This document shows, one piece after another, positions 34,435-53,671 of a DNA stretch of 64,000 nt. The translations under genes and the position numbers were made by a program. Below the pieces are notes generated by a model. That model was given only the letters and a program-made list of their open reading frames with translations, searched no databases and was not told where the DNA came from. Source of the DNA: Moniliophthora roreri (taxonomy: Eukaryota > Basidiomycota > Agaricomycetes > Agaricales > Marasmiaceae); NCBI GenBank assembly GCA_001466705.2, contig LATX02000251.1:141551-205550 (forward strand), read 5' to 3'. Positions within the stretch are counted from its first letter, which is position 1, and every line of letters begins with the position of its first letter.

Positions 34435-34678
34435 TCATGCGGCAGTTGGTTTACCCTACAGAAGAGAGCTGTTGAGCGATATATCGTCAGGATGGATTTT
34501 GTCACACACCTGAATCAGCTGGTATAGTCCATACACAGTGCCCAACGCGCCTGCGGTGAATCCAACGCTGAAAAGACCTAAAAAAATCTCAATGAATAGC
34601 AGCAACGGACGAAATGACTCAGCCTACGAATGTAAAGAATCCGTCGAGGGGCCCGGCGGTGAAGCGGCCGAGGGTCAT
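34435..34678 (-). CDS. 47-residue single-pass membrane microprotein
   Basis: Three exons, 34678-34624, 34577-34510 and 34455-34435, join in frame. They encode 47 residues starting MTLGRFTAGPLDGFFTF, followed by a glycine-rich hydrophobic helix (GFTAGALGTVYGLYQLI, about residues 24-40) and a short polar end, GKPTAA. The ATG has A at -3. Intron 1 (46 nt) needs a GC donor, while intron 2 (54 nt) is GT-AG. Composition and size resemble accessory subunits of mitochondrial or ER membrane complexes, but I do not recognise the family. Evidence for reality is the joint fit of splice sites, phases and a single clean helix, plus a head-to-head position 266 bases from YAF9. It could still be chance. Confidence 0.5.
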
Positions 34679-34944
34679 TCTGAATGAAAATTATGAGCTC
34701 GTCGTCTGGATTAGTATTTCTGCTCAAAATTATTTACCTGGTACCGCTTTTGCCTCTCGATAATATCGTATGGTCCTGCACAAAAAATAAGCCAGTTCCT
34801 TGCCAGCCAAAGACTGAAGAAACGCACTGTTGTAGATTCCGTCAAGCATGGTGGATGAGGGTAGAGTTGAACGTTGTGTCCGGGTGTTTGCGGGTTGAGT
34901 CTGTTTGGCACTCGGCAACGAGTCGAGGCTCTTTGATCTCGACC

Positions 34945-35878
34945 ATGGCTAATAACGAACGCGTCCGCGTCAGAGTATGGATTTCAACTAATATCGAGTA
35001 TTTTATTCTCTACTAATTATCTCTGGAGCTATTCAGGGCTTGAGCATTTTTCGCCCAATAATCTATGGAAATACTGCTACTTTGTTGACTGCTGAAGAAC
35101 GCAAAAACGGTATACCACCAGATCATACACACAAATGGACTGTAGCTGTCCGTGGTGCTGCATCAGCACCAGATTCTGACATCGTCGGAGGGACGGATGA
35201 TTTGAGTTATTTCATCAAGAGGGTCACTTTCAAACTGCACGATACGTATGCCAATGCGACTCGAAGTGAGGAGCGTTTTCTGCGTGTAATTTTTTTTTCT
35301 GTCTGATCTTTGCTCTCCAGATATTGATAAACCTCCTTTTGAGGTCTCAGAGACCGGGTTCGTCGACATCTTTGTCTAATTTGCCCCCTTGCTAACCTGT
35401 CAACAGATGGGGAGAGTTTGAGATCCAAATCCGAATCCTGTTCATCCCAGAAGCTGGCGAGAAACCAATGACCCTCTATCATCACTTGAAGCTACACCCT
35501 TGGACAGCTACCGGCGAGCCAGAGATACCACCACCAGAAGTCGCGCTGAAACTCGGTCCAGTACATTCGTGGCAATACGACGAAATCGTTTTCAATGATC
35601 CTTTCCAAAACTTTCTCAATATTCTCACAGCACATCCTCCTACGCCACTTCCCAAGGGTAGCAACAAGCCGGTTCCATTCCATTTAGCGCATCCGGCGTC
35701 TCTAGAAGCGTCGAAAGGAGGCACACCAGAATTTACTCAGCAGATGGAGAAGGATGAAGCCGGTCGATTGGAAGCGGCTCGAAAGAAGGTTGTCGCTGAA
35801 CAAGAAAAGTGGCGTAACATTCTCATCGAAAAGGAGCGAGAGTTGGAGCGGTTGAAAAGGCAATTGAACAATTCTTAA
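34945..35878 (+). CDS. YAF9: YEATS-domain protein Yaf9
   Basis: Exons 34945-34974, 35037-35265, 35321-35357 and 35407-35878 give 255 residues. The YEATS domain contains GLSIFRPIIYGNTAT, HTHKWTVAVRGA, DDLSYFIKRVTFKLHDTYAN, RNIDKPPFEVSETGWGEFEI and LHPWTATGEP, which match Yaf9/GAS41. The C-terminal coiled coil (RKKVVAEQEKWRNILIEKER) is the usual attachment point to the NuA4 acetyltransferase and SWR1 remodeller. Yaf9 reads acylated H3 and helps place H2A.Z. The first exon holds only ten codons (MANNERVRVR). The 3' end faces the ATR-like kinase gene 124 bases away. Confidence 0.93.
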
Positions 35879-36002
35879 TTAGGTTGCTCTGTATGACACC
35901 TTTGTATCACGTCGAATACCCCTTTTACAAAACGATGTAGCATATGGATACAGCAAGAAGAATCAAGAAAAGCTATAGATACAGCAATACACGAACGTAT
36001 TC

Positions 36003-44402
<8,400 letters not shown>

Positions 44403-44540
44403 GAAGGATCATGAATGAATGGCAGAGGCAAGCATTTGTTTGCTGAATAAACAACGCGAACGCGTGGTCTCGAGTCACAAGTGTCACAACCAGGTTACTT
44501 ATCAAGCTGTAGTACAGATACATATGAGAGGACTGATGTT

Positions 44541-46059
44541 TCAACGACGTCGACGGTGATCATCTCCGTCGCGCCTTCGGTCTCGATCGTAGTCGCGGTC
44601 TTGACGGTCTCTATCACGGTCTCTCCTGGGACTCCGCGATCTTGACCGTCGTCTCCTCGAGTCTCTATCTCTATCTCTCCTGTGTCCGCTACTGGGCACG
44701 TCAAATACCATTCCGTATTTTGAGTCACGGCTATAGTCATCTTCATCTTTTCGGTAACGTTTCGTCTGAACCAAGTCATCCCTCCCGCCAAAGCCACTGC
44801 CACCTCTGGCGAGCTTTGGACCTCTTTTAATATCATTCGACCAGAATTTATTGACTCTGGCGACGGATTGAGAGCTATAGTAGGAGCAGTTAGAACAGTG
44901 GACCAGGTCAGAGAGTATGTGAACGTACAAGTCGACCCATATACGTCTATCATCCACCAATACGTTTTGCATTTTGAAGTAAGCCTTTATATAGCTATCA
45001 ACAGTATCCAGGTAACGCAAGAAATCTCATAACACACCTGTTCAGCATCTTCTCGTTTATCGAATTCGATAAAAGCGTACTGCAATGAATCGCCAGTCTT
45101 CTTGTCCCGGATGACCTGGCAGCTCATAATGGTACCAAAACGAGAGAAAATGAGCTCCAGATCCTCGTCTCGTGTCACCGGATTTAGCTTGCAGACGAAC
45201 AAAACGTTTTCAGGCGGACGGACATTTGCAAACGGCAGGTCTCCGACCATCTCCAACGTGAGCGCTGACGCTGCTGCTGCCTTTTCCCTCCGTATACGTT
45301 CTGCTTCCTCTTCTTCAAGAGTCTCCGTTGGATCTTCATCCTCAGCGATTCGTGTCGAGTTGTCTGGGGGCCGTATGGGCGACGAAGGTGGCCGAACCAG
45401 GCCCGGAGGGTCTGGGTACGGGTCGTCTGTAATAGATCGTTCAGTCACCAGCGCATGAGCATCAACGCTGGAGTACGCACCTAATATCACCACATGACGA
45501 ATACGAACGTCCTTTAATGGTCTACAGTCCTGATCCACAAAAACATCGTTCAACTTGTCCAACGTATCCAACCCTTCAACGACATGCCCAAAAACCGCAT
45601 GCTTCCCATCCAAATACTCGATATTGTCGGCCAGAGTAATGAAGAACTGGCTCCCACAACCGCCTTCCGTTTGACCTTCGAGAGAAGGAGCAACTGCCAT
45701 GGATACTGTTCCTTTTGACGTGTGTTTTAGCCCCGGTACGATTTCCGGTTTGAAATACCGTGGTACGGACGGAGAGTTGGATGACTGTTGAGCAATGTAC
45801 GACCAGGCTGACTCGCCGCCTTGACCTGTTGCTGTAGGGTCCCCGACTTGTGCTAGGAAATCCTTGGATACTGTTTGAAATGGCCATAAGATTTGGGAAA
45901 GAAAATAGCCGATAAAGAGGACCAACCATTGAAGAATGCATTGAGGTTATAGTAGTACACCTTGCATAATTTGAGAAAGTTTTCGCAAGTTTTGGGGCAG
46001 GATTCTGTCTCGAGGTCGATAACTATATCTCCCAAAGACGTTTCGAAGAGAACCGACAT
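44541..46059 (-). CDS. CYP6: RRM-containing peptidyl-prolyl isomerase (PPIL4/Cyp6 type)
   Basis: A multi-exon gene starting [19 protein letters not shown] at 46059. The cyclophilin domain includes [59 protein letters not shown] and [13 protein letters not shown]. An RRM follows with RNP2 [10 protein letters not shown] and RNP1 SLQYAFIEF. The C-terminus is a tail of Arg-Asp/Ser repeats with a zinc-knuckle-free RS-like composition ([20 protein letters not shown]). This cyclophilin-RRM order defines the PPIL4 group, associated with spliceosomes and transcription in the nucleus. The ATR-like gene begins only 138 bases downstream on the same strand. The first-exon junction after NAFFN was inferred from the family. 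Confidence 0.88.
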
Positions 46060-46327
46060 TTTGAGGAGCGTTCAATAGCCCCCCGGGCTTGTGAGGGTTT
46101 GCAGTGGTTGTGGCCGATGTTCAAGATGCCTTGAAGCACGCGAATTATCAGCCGAGGAGCGTTCTCCCCTTTACTCGTATGCACAGAACGACTTATCTTC
46201 TGAGCGAGTAAAGACGGCTTACCAGGCTAGTTCTCCCCCAGCTGGCCTGCTGAAATAATATACTCCTATTCGAATGAAAACTGCTCTATACATGTCATAT
46301 ACTGTGATACAACGACTTTATCATCCC

Positions 46328-48055
46328 TCATTCTTCTTCTAATCTACATACCGTACCATCTGCTTGAAGTAGCCTGATCCTCTTTCGGTCTTCAGAGGTA
46401 ATCAAATCATCAAGGATACGGTCGCCCCCTGGTCCTGCCTCCGACGTCCAATATGTGAACTCAACATACCGCAACCTCGCAACTCGGGACCCCATCCGTG
46501 AACAAGCAAGCCCGCTCGTGCTCCTCGACTCGACCATGGTCAACAGTCGATCAATAACACTGGAATCAACGCTTGTGTGGTTCTCGTGTAGGAGCAGTCG
46601 AGTCAATCTGGATCCCAAGACACGGCGTCCTAGTGCTGGCTCTGAAGGAACCGTCAAACGAGTCAGCAAGTGGGAGATGCAAGGTGAACCCTTCTCCTGC
46701 TCATCGCCACCACCCCTCAAGAACACACCAAAATACGTCAAATTGGGCAAAACGGCCAGAACCTCCGACATGGATGTGCCGGCCAGACGGACGTAGATTA
46801 GGTCCAATCTAAGTTCCTGCAAGGCATCCGAAAAGCGACTGAGCACAGTTAAGACTATTTGGGGGACGACATATGGCATTGGACCCGAACTGCCAGACAG
46901 CGATAAGGAAGTGAGATTGGGGGCGTGGAAACAACCGAGGACATAAGAGGCTATGTCTAGAGAATATGCTGAACGCATGGTTAACACTCGAAGGCTGCTT
47001 AATTCGCAAGGTATCAGTATCACGTCATCGGGTGACTCTGGATCCCATCGAAAGGTCAAGCTTTCGAGGTTGTAACTTGCCGATATTGCATCGAGAAGTT
47101 CATCGTGATCATCCGCTTTCCAACAATCCAAGGACGTGAGCTGATCATATGGGAGCATATCAACCTCGTCAGGTAGTAATGATCCTTCGACGTGTCTGAG
47201 CTGAGGTGCGTCACTGAGAGCCTCCCAGAACCACATGGTGGACTCGAATGGAACGTTCTCCATGTCCACATCACATATGAAGGTGCGTAGAGTGGAAAAT
47301 TTGAGATGTGGGGTGCCGCAGATTTCTTCCACGAGAGCAAAGCCGCTGATATCGAAAAGCATGAATTCGTCAATGCGTTCTGCGTGGGGGAGTAGCATTC
47401 GGAAGACAGCCATGCCTATCCCGGATGATGATATGGGCATATCGTTCTCACTCCAGAGTTCTTTGTTCGTATCATGGACCACAACCGTCAAAGGACTGGT
47501 ACCAGCATTCCTCAAGTAAACGCTGGTGAGAACTCTTAGGTCAATACCTGGGCTGTAGTAAAGACCAAGATCTATGAAGATGGATCTCCATAAATAAGGA
47601 TAATTAATGGCAATATTTCGCCAGTGCGAAGATGTGAGGGATATCTGGAACGCTGGTGCTTCGACTTTGGAATGTTGAATTCGTAGTGCTTGTCCGAAAA
47701 TGCCCTTTTCACCATGTGGTAAGCAGGCCATAGAGAATATCCTATGCCATAATTCCACCGGGATCCGGCGCAAAGGAGAGATCATGGCGCTCTGTTCCTC
47801 GATCTGTTGCTCTAAGGATGCTCTGTCCGCCTCCAATTTCTCCAATACGCCCCGTATCCTCTCCAGCTCTCTGTCATACAGTTTCATCGTCTCTTTTCCT
47901 TCCTCAATGAATGAACGCGCTCGTGCGACCTCATCCGCTGATGGAGCATAATCGGAACGACGTGTGTGGGGCGCTGATGCATGGTAATTAAACTCGACGG
48001 AGGCAAGACATCTGTCGCATAGGACTGTTCTCTGGATACAAGGATACGAGGACAT
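46328..48055 (-). CDS. F-box-like protein, inverted paralogue of the 4648-6384 gene
   Basis: Intronless, about 575 residues from the Met at 48055; the frame stays open to 48112, but the paralogue favours the inner start. Cys6, Cys13 and Cys16 (LCDRC) coincide with the paralogue. The coiled coil KLYDRELERIRGVLEKLEAD and F-box core ISPLRRIPVELWHRIFSMAC are nearly identical to it. So are downstream blocks such as SLTSSHWRNI, FESTMWFWEAL, LRGGGDEQEKGSPCISHLL and LLLHENHTSVDSSVIDRLLT. Both copies are intact, so they probably encode functional SCF adaptors with related targets. They lie about 41 kb apart in opposite orientation and bracket the central housekeeping block. Confidence 0.87.
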   Translation of the reverse strand: MSSYPCIQRTVLCDRCLASVEFNYHASAPHTRRSDYAPSADEVARARSFIEEGKETMKLYDRELERIRGVLEKLEADRASLEQQIEEQSAMISPLRRIPVELWHRIFSMACLPHGEKGIFGQALRIQHSKVEAPAFQISLTSSHWRNIAINYPYLWRSIFIDLGLYYSPGIDLRVLTSVYLRNAGTSPLTVVVHDTNKELWSENDMPISSSGIGMAVFRMLLPHAERIDEFMLFDISGFALVEEICGTPHLKFSTLRTFICDVDMENVPFESTMWFWEALSDAPQLRHVEGSLLPDEVDMLPYDQLTSLDCWKADDHDELLDAISASYNLESLTFRWDPESPDDVILIPCELSSLRVLTMRSAYSLDIASYVLGCFHAPNLTSLSLSGSSGPMPYVVPQIVLTVLSRFSDALQELRLDLIYVRLAGTSMSEVLAVLPNLTYFGVFLRGGGDEQEKGSPCISHLLTRLTVPSEPALGRRVLGSRLTRLLLHENHTSVDSSVIDRLLTMVESRSTSGLACSRMGSRVARLRYVEFTYWTSEAGPGGDRILDDLITSEDRKRIRLLQADGTVCRLEEE

Positions 48056-48478
48056 CCCCCCTTGAAACTGGCCATGAGCATACTTCAAGGCGACAGAAGT
48101 ATTGCTTACCAAAAAGTAGCTCGAACAAATTTAAACTCTAAGAAACTTTCTGCTGTCAGTCAGTTACTTATGACTTTAGGAAGTGGGTATTCTCACTATG
48201 TTATATTTCTAACGCATAAGACTAACTGCGCTTACTATACCTTAGTGCGGACTGTGGATGAAGTGAAGATGATGGTCGGTGTTGAAGGAAAGGAACTTTT
48301 AGGAAGCATGTCACGCCACTCCTGAGGCCGATACATATTCCCGTCCGTCCTTCCGCTCAGTCAGTTGTAACGTGTTATGTATAGCTAAATCGCGGTCGCA
48401 TCTATCAAAACCAAAAACTATGTACTCTATCATGTAAGTTACTCTCTACACTGTAGACATACATAAACTTATCGTTTC

Positions 48479-49902
48479 CTACCGACGACTGAGATAGCTA
48501 CCTGATTCGTCGTGGATGCCAGACAGGCCATCCTTTATGAATTTGAGAACAGCCTCATTGAACTGCATTGGCCTATTAACAGTCAGGATAACAGTTCGGC
48601 CTTGTCAGAACGAATCAATGAACATACCGCTCAACGTGTACTAATCATCACAAACGGAAAAAGTCAGCGTGGCCGGAGAAAATGTATACTGTACAAGTGG
48701 AAACCTTACCCCAGTGGCCCGCATTAATAACGCTCAACTTGGAGTTGGGGAAAAACTCCTCCGCCAGGGGTAGGTTCCTCTTGTTGATGTAACTGGAGAC
48801 TCTTTCAGATTTGCTCTTCTCGTGCTACATGACCGGATACTTGCCTGCTGTTTTTCCCCTTTATGAACAATGTTTCACCTTCCCATTTAGCTTCCCCGGG
48901 TACGTACGGGAACGATCCCAAATCATCCATATGGTCAGCAATAATGTCTAGTGGGATGCGGAATCGAGCATACTCTTCCTCGGCTTTCGGTGTGATCAGG
49001 TTCGTGAGGAGGAACCCTACAATGGAAGGGTCCTAAAACAAGGCTAATTTCAATGATTGTCCCAGCTTGCACGGAATCGCCATTTACCTGCTCAGTATGC
49101 AACAGAATCTTCTCTGCTTGTTGCCTAGTTCGTACTTTCGCCTTCTCAATTTCCCGCATGGCATCAATGTATCCTCGGAACTCCATTGAGAGGGTGCCTT
49201 GCGCTGGGGCAATATCCTCTACGATCAGTTTTGACAACATTCCTTGAGGTAGGCTGGCATTAAGAGTGAGAGCCATGGCTACTTTGCCTCCCCTGTGCTG
49301 AGCCGCAGTTAAAGACGGTCAGAAGACTAGTTTTAAACTAAACGAACATGGAGTGTCCGAGCATGGTGATGTCCTTCAGTCCGCGTTGCTTGAGGAAAGA
49401 AAGAACGTCGGCAGCCATTGCTTCATATGTATGTGGTCTGGCGTGGGTCGATTCTCCATGGTTTCGAAGATCCTAAGGGAAGGTTCATAAGAGATTCGAC
49501 AGGAGAGGTATACACAGACCATGGAATAAACCGGTCTTTTCAACGCGCGAGCATAGTGCTTTCCTAAACTCTGCCAATTACGCTTGGAGCCGCTGGGTAT
49601 TTAATATAGTAGGCCGATGCCATAGGTTGGTTGGACCAAAGGACTCACAACAAACCGTGGAGAATGACCACTGGTGGGCCCAAAGGTACATTCTCACTTT
49701 TATCAGGCCGAATTACATCGTAATCCAGCCCGACGGTATGCATTTTTGTGGTAGTGCCTGTCGCGTATTGTCTGCTGAAAACTGTGACTTTCCAGTCAGA
49801 GAAAAAAAAAGGTCCAACAAGTAGATTTTATTCACCTATTTGAGGTTTCAAAGGTGTCCGCGACGACATGAACAGCGAGCGTAGGACTGAAGTGCTCGAC
49901 AT
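48479..49902 (-). CDS. IMO32: mitochondrial alpha/beta hydrolase, Imo32/ABHD11 type
   Basis: A multi-exon gene. Exon 1 (49902-49836) encodes a basic, serine-rich leader (MSSTSVLRSLFMSSRTPLKP) and continues at 49781 (VFSRQYATG), a good mitochondrial presequence. The hydrolase core reads PPVVILHGLFGSKRNWQSLG, DLRNHGESTHARPHTYEAM, LGHSMGGKVAMALTL (nucleophile Ser), LIVEDIAPAQGTLS and INAGHWVHVERPMQF (catalytic His). That pattern is typical of yeast Imo32 and human ABHD11, which acts in the mitochondrial matrix and protects lipoylated 2-oxoglutarate dehydrogenase. One intron (48844-48802, 43 nt) is GC-AG with an ideal donor AG|GCAAGT. The segment VHVER is encoded by a 13-nt microexon (48640-48628). 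It is divergent from the PCI gene 74 bases away. Confidence 0.88.
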
Positions 49903-49976
49903 GGTGGGACTCGGAGTCGAGGAAAATAATCCAGCGTCAACGACGCGACTTTCGAGCTCTTCCTCCCACCTCCATC
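49903..49976. promoter_or_regulatory. 74-bp divergent promoter (Imo32-like / PCI gene)
   Basis: Only 74 bases separate the two start codons. No TATA box is visible. Both genes are housekeeping in type and probably share a bidirectional promoter. Confidence 0.55.
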
Positions 49977-51512
49977 ATGCCCGTAACCTTCGTCACATAT
50001 CTCACCCAAATTAACGATGCGCTTGCACATTCAAGCGGGCAAAACTTAGCGTTTCTTCTGCGCCCAACAAGCCCGCATGGAAAAGACCTGGTCAAGGAGT
50101 TCAAAAATCCAACAGTAAGTTGCCGTATTATTATAACTGAGATATCGTTTGCTCACCAAGTCAGTCGTAGCGTGCCACACTCGAATACTACAGAGGAACC
50201 ATACAAGAACCATGGGATGAAATTGCTATTCAATATGTCCTGACGTGCTCACATGTAGCGAAACGGCGGTCAACAGAGGCTTTCAAGGAACATACGCAAC
50301 TCGTTTCGTGCGTGATTCTCGACCTTTCTAGACCAGGACTCTGTTGATTCCCATACTAGACAGTTTTACAACTTTTTTGGTCAAAATCCTGGATGGACAT
50401 TACCAGTTCTATTCTCGATTCTACGGGACCTGAGAGATCTGGCTTTCGATGTGAGTTTGTGAAGCTCTTGCTCGACCACAGATTCACAACAGGAAACTAC
50501 CAGGCAGATATTCACGCAAAATACAATGGATTGAAGAGCGATAGTATGGAGGAATCAGCTAGGATCATCATGAAAGCGTTCACACTTTGCTTGCAAGACC
50601 GGTATGTCCCTTAATGATGCTACTACGACTTTTCGTTCATCCTCCCAAGGACATCGCCTCCAGAACAGTCACGAAAATGGGGTGTCTATTATGTGGTTGG
50701 CTTGGTACTCAAGTGTTACTTCCGCATTCGACGAATATCGCTGTCCAAAAACATCCTCCGAGCTCTCGATGCAAATCGTGACATCCCGGATCTTTCTGTG
50801 TATCCCAAATCGCATCAGGTCACCTTCCGCTATTACCTCGGAATGTTGCGGTTCCTGAACGAGGAGTATGCTATGGCTGAGGAAGAACTGACTCAAGCGT
50901 TCTACCAGTGCCATATAGAAGCACAGGCTAATCAAGAGTGAATTTACTGCTTTACCTAGTGTTCGTTCTCGCTGACTTTCCTGCAGGCGAATCCTCGTCT
51001 ACCTGCTTCCTTTGCGTATTCTGAAAGGTCACTTGCCTTCGGACGAGCTTTTGCAGCGCTTCCCACTCACCCGGGAGCTATTCACACCATTTGTGACCGC
51101 CATCCGTAACGGGGACATTGCGGCCTTCGACCGTGCGCTAGAAAACTCAGAGTCAAAGCTGGTTGAGCTGAACCTGCTGTTAACGGTGGAGAAGGCTCGA
51201 GAGGTGTGCTTAAGAGGACTATTCCGAAGAGTGTATGTTTCTGGTAGAACTCTAGGATCTTTATACTCACTGTATGGTAGATGGATTGCTTCCGAAAAGA
51301 ATTCACGGATTCCCATCTCAATGTTCCATGCGTCTTTGCGAATCTCAGGGATAGACGTCGAGGCGGAGGAAGCAGAGTGCCTGGTTGCGAATCAGATTTA
51401 CAAGGGCTTCATTCGAGGATACATCAGCCACGAAAAGCAGATGGTGGTGCTGGCAAACACTAATGCATTTCCGAGACCCATTGATCGACCATCTCCATTT
51501 AATTTCCTGTAG
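49977..51512 (+). CDS. PCI-domain protein of the Csn12/Thp1/PCID2 group
   Basis: A multi-exon gene, roughly 430 residues, starting MPVTFVTYLTQINDAL at 49977. Exons 1 and 2 join as NPTRATLEYYRGTIQEPWDE. A helical N-terminal half includes FYNFFGQNPGW and MEESARIIMKAFTLCLQDR. The centre (KWGVYYVVGLVLKCYFRI, KSHQVTFRYYLGMLRFLNEE) and the C-terminal PCI winged helix (ARIPISMFHASLRISG-like block, ECLVANQIYKGFIRGYISHE) match Csn12-like proteins. Members pair with Sem1/DSS1 in the TREX-2 mRNA-export complex (Thp1/PCID2) or in Csn12-Thp3 complexes linked to splicing. Which of these applies is not decided by sequence reading alone. Its DDI1 neighbour follows on the same strand after 360 bases without a gene. 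Confidence 0.85.
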
Positions 51513-51871
51513 CCCCGTAGCATGTGTTGTACTTTGTTGTCGATGTATTGCGATTGGTAACGCGAGGACTTACGCGTCCGCAGCTGACGCGTCGTGTTCT
51601 AGTACTTTCTCTTGACATTGTTTGACTCGGGGAGCTAGGCTTCCTTTATAAATGATGGTTCCCGGGAAGACGAGTAACTTACTCCGCTGCACCACCTTCC
51701 TTTCTAACCCCACCATCACCACCGTCTTATTCCTCGAGAGATCTGTGAGGCACTCCCGGCTACCATCGCGAATACGTACCTGATTATCCACCAAGCGCTT
51801 GCCTACTTCCATCGGCCACGAGCTACTTTTAGGACCTCTTTCATCCTGTCCACCGCTACCGAATCCCTACC

Positions 51872-53489
51872 ATGGAGCTAACATTCATTACCGAACTCGG
51901 GCAACCATTCATCGTCGAAATCGATCCGGGGATGGAATTAGAGAACGTCATGGCATTACTGGAGGCCGAGGTGCGTCTGCAACTACATTGTTTTCATGGT
52001 GAATCTGAATCTGATCACTTTCACCTTTTCACAGTCCGGCATACCAATCTCCCACCAAAGCATATCATACGAAGGAAGAGATCTCAATAATCCAAAAGCA
52101 ACGATCCGTGAGCTAGGAATCATGGGGAACCAGGCGACGTTGACATTAAAGAGAAAGGTGTTCAATCCCGCTGGACAGTGCGTAGACAATGTTGTTAACT
52201 CTTGCTACCATACATTCTGAATCGATGCCCGTGTAGACCACTTGAACATGACTCGGAGATGATGCGATTACAGCTACTGGGAGATACGGGTTTAATGAAT
52301 GAACTACGAAGAGTGCGTTGCTCTCCTTCCAAACCTACTCGCATCCTCATTTCACTCCAGGCCCAACCCGAAGTAGCAGACGCAGCCCAAAATGATCCTG
52401 CCCGTTTCGCAGAACTCCTTCGTCAAACACGAGAACGTCAATACAATGCAGAAATGGCGCAACAGCGAGAGATTGAGCATTTGAATGCCGATCCGTTTGA
52501 CGTTGAGGCGCAGAGAAAGATCGAGGAAGCGATTCGACAACAGGCAGTTATGGAGAATATGGAACATGCTTTGGAGTACTCACCCGAGAGTTTTGGTGTC
52601 GTAACGATGCTTTAGTGAGTGGCGCCTCTCATTTCTCGAGATGACATGTTGAAACCACGCCTGGTAGTATCGACGTCGAGATTAATGGAAAACCTGTGAA
52701 AGCATTCGTTGATAGCGGAGCACAGCGTACGATTAGTGAGCACTTCCTACATGTCCTCTTCTAATAGAGATGCTGAGCTCTCTTACTATCACAGTGACAC
52801 CGCAATGCGCTGAATACTGCAAGTAAGAATTTCAGCCTCTGAGCTCATGCACTTTACTTATCATTCCGTAGTTTAATGCGACTTCTCGATACACGGTTCG
52901 CCGGTGTGGCACAAGGAGTAGGAACAGCCGCTATCCTTGGCCGGATACACAGTACCCAACTCAAGGTCGCCGACTTGCATCTTCCGTGCTCAATAACAGT
53001 CATGGAGGTGCGTATACTAATCTTATGTATTTACTTTTTCCGAAGGCTCAATGATCTCTCCAGGGCCGTAACGTCGATCTACTACTCGGACTGGACATGC
53101 TCAAATCCTACCAAGCCTGTATCGATCTTGGAAAGAACGTTCTACGGATACAGGGACGTGAAGTCCGTTTCCTCTCTGAACATGAGCTTCCCGATAGTGC
53201 GAGGAACCCTGAGGCATCAGCAGGTCCTCCAGGTACTGGTGCGATAGCTCCACCTTCCTCGTCCGCATCAAGGCCTGGCCAATCCGGATCCTTCACCGGT
53301 ACCGGCAACACCCTCGGAAGTGCACCCGCAGCTCGGTTGCCCTCCAATCCTGCACCATCTTCGGCGAGCAGGCACCCAGAGGCAAATATCAAGATGCTCA
53401 TGGACTTGGGTGTTACTCGGGAGGTGGCGATTAGTACCCTTGATGCTGCGGGTGGTAACGTTGACGTTGCGGCTTCGTTGTTGTTCTGA
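51872..53489 (+). CDS. DDI1: DNA-damage-inducible protein 1 homologue (Ddi1)
   Basis: A multi-exon gene. The N-terminal ubiquitin-like domain starts [20 protein letters not shown] and includes [19 protein letters not shown]. The linker carries the helical DDI block ([40 protein letters not shown]). The retroviral-type aspartic protease domain has the catalytic motif [15 protein letters not shown], then [20 protein letters not shown] and [23 protein letters not shown] domain closes the protein ([30 protein letters not shown]). Ddi1 is a ubiquitin shuttle and protease that handles heavily ubiquitinated proteins and DNA-protein crosslinks. Fungal Ddi1 often lacks the UBA domain, so its presence is useful information. 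The DSG catalytic triplet is intact. Confidence 0.93.
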
Positions 53490-53671
53490 TTTTGGGTTTG
53501 CTATGTGTAGTTTTGGAATCCTTGAAAGCGCAAACGCAATGTATGTATATAAGCACAACCTTAACAGTTGAGACGCTATTTTTACAAATTACAAATGTCT
53601 GATGTAGAACTCCAAGAATACAAACACATTCCGATATCATATAATTTCTTTTTGCCTTCGTTCGGTTTCGA

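Noticed and set aside
34145..34438. Minus-strand 97-residue open frame starting MMSEHRR
   Set aside because: It starts at the stop of the 47-residue gene, shows no conserved features and is probably 3' untranslated sequence.
51996..52220. Alternative first frame for DDI1 starting MVNLNLITF
   Set aside because: This is read-through of intron 1. Splicing [12 protein letters not shown] from the Met at 51872 gives the correct ubiquitin-like domain.
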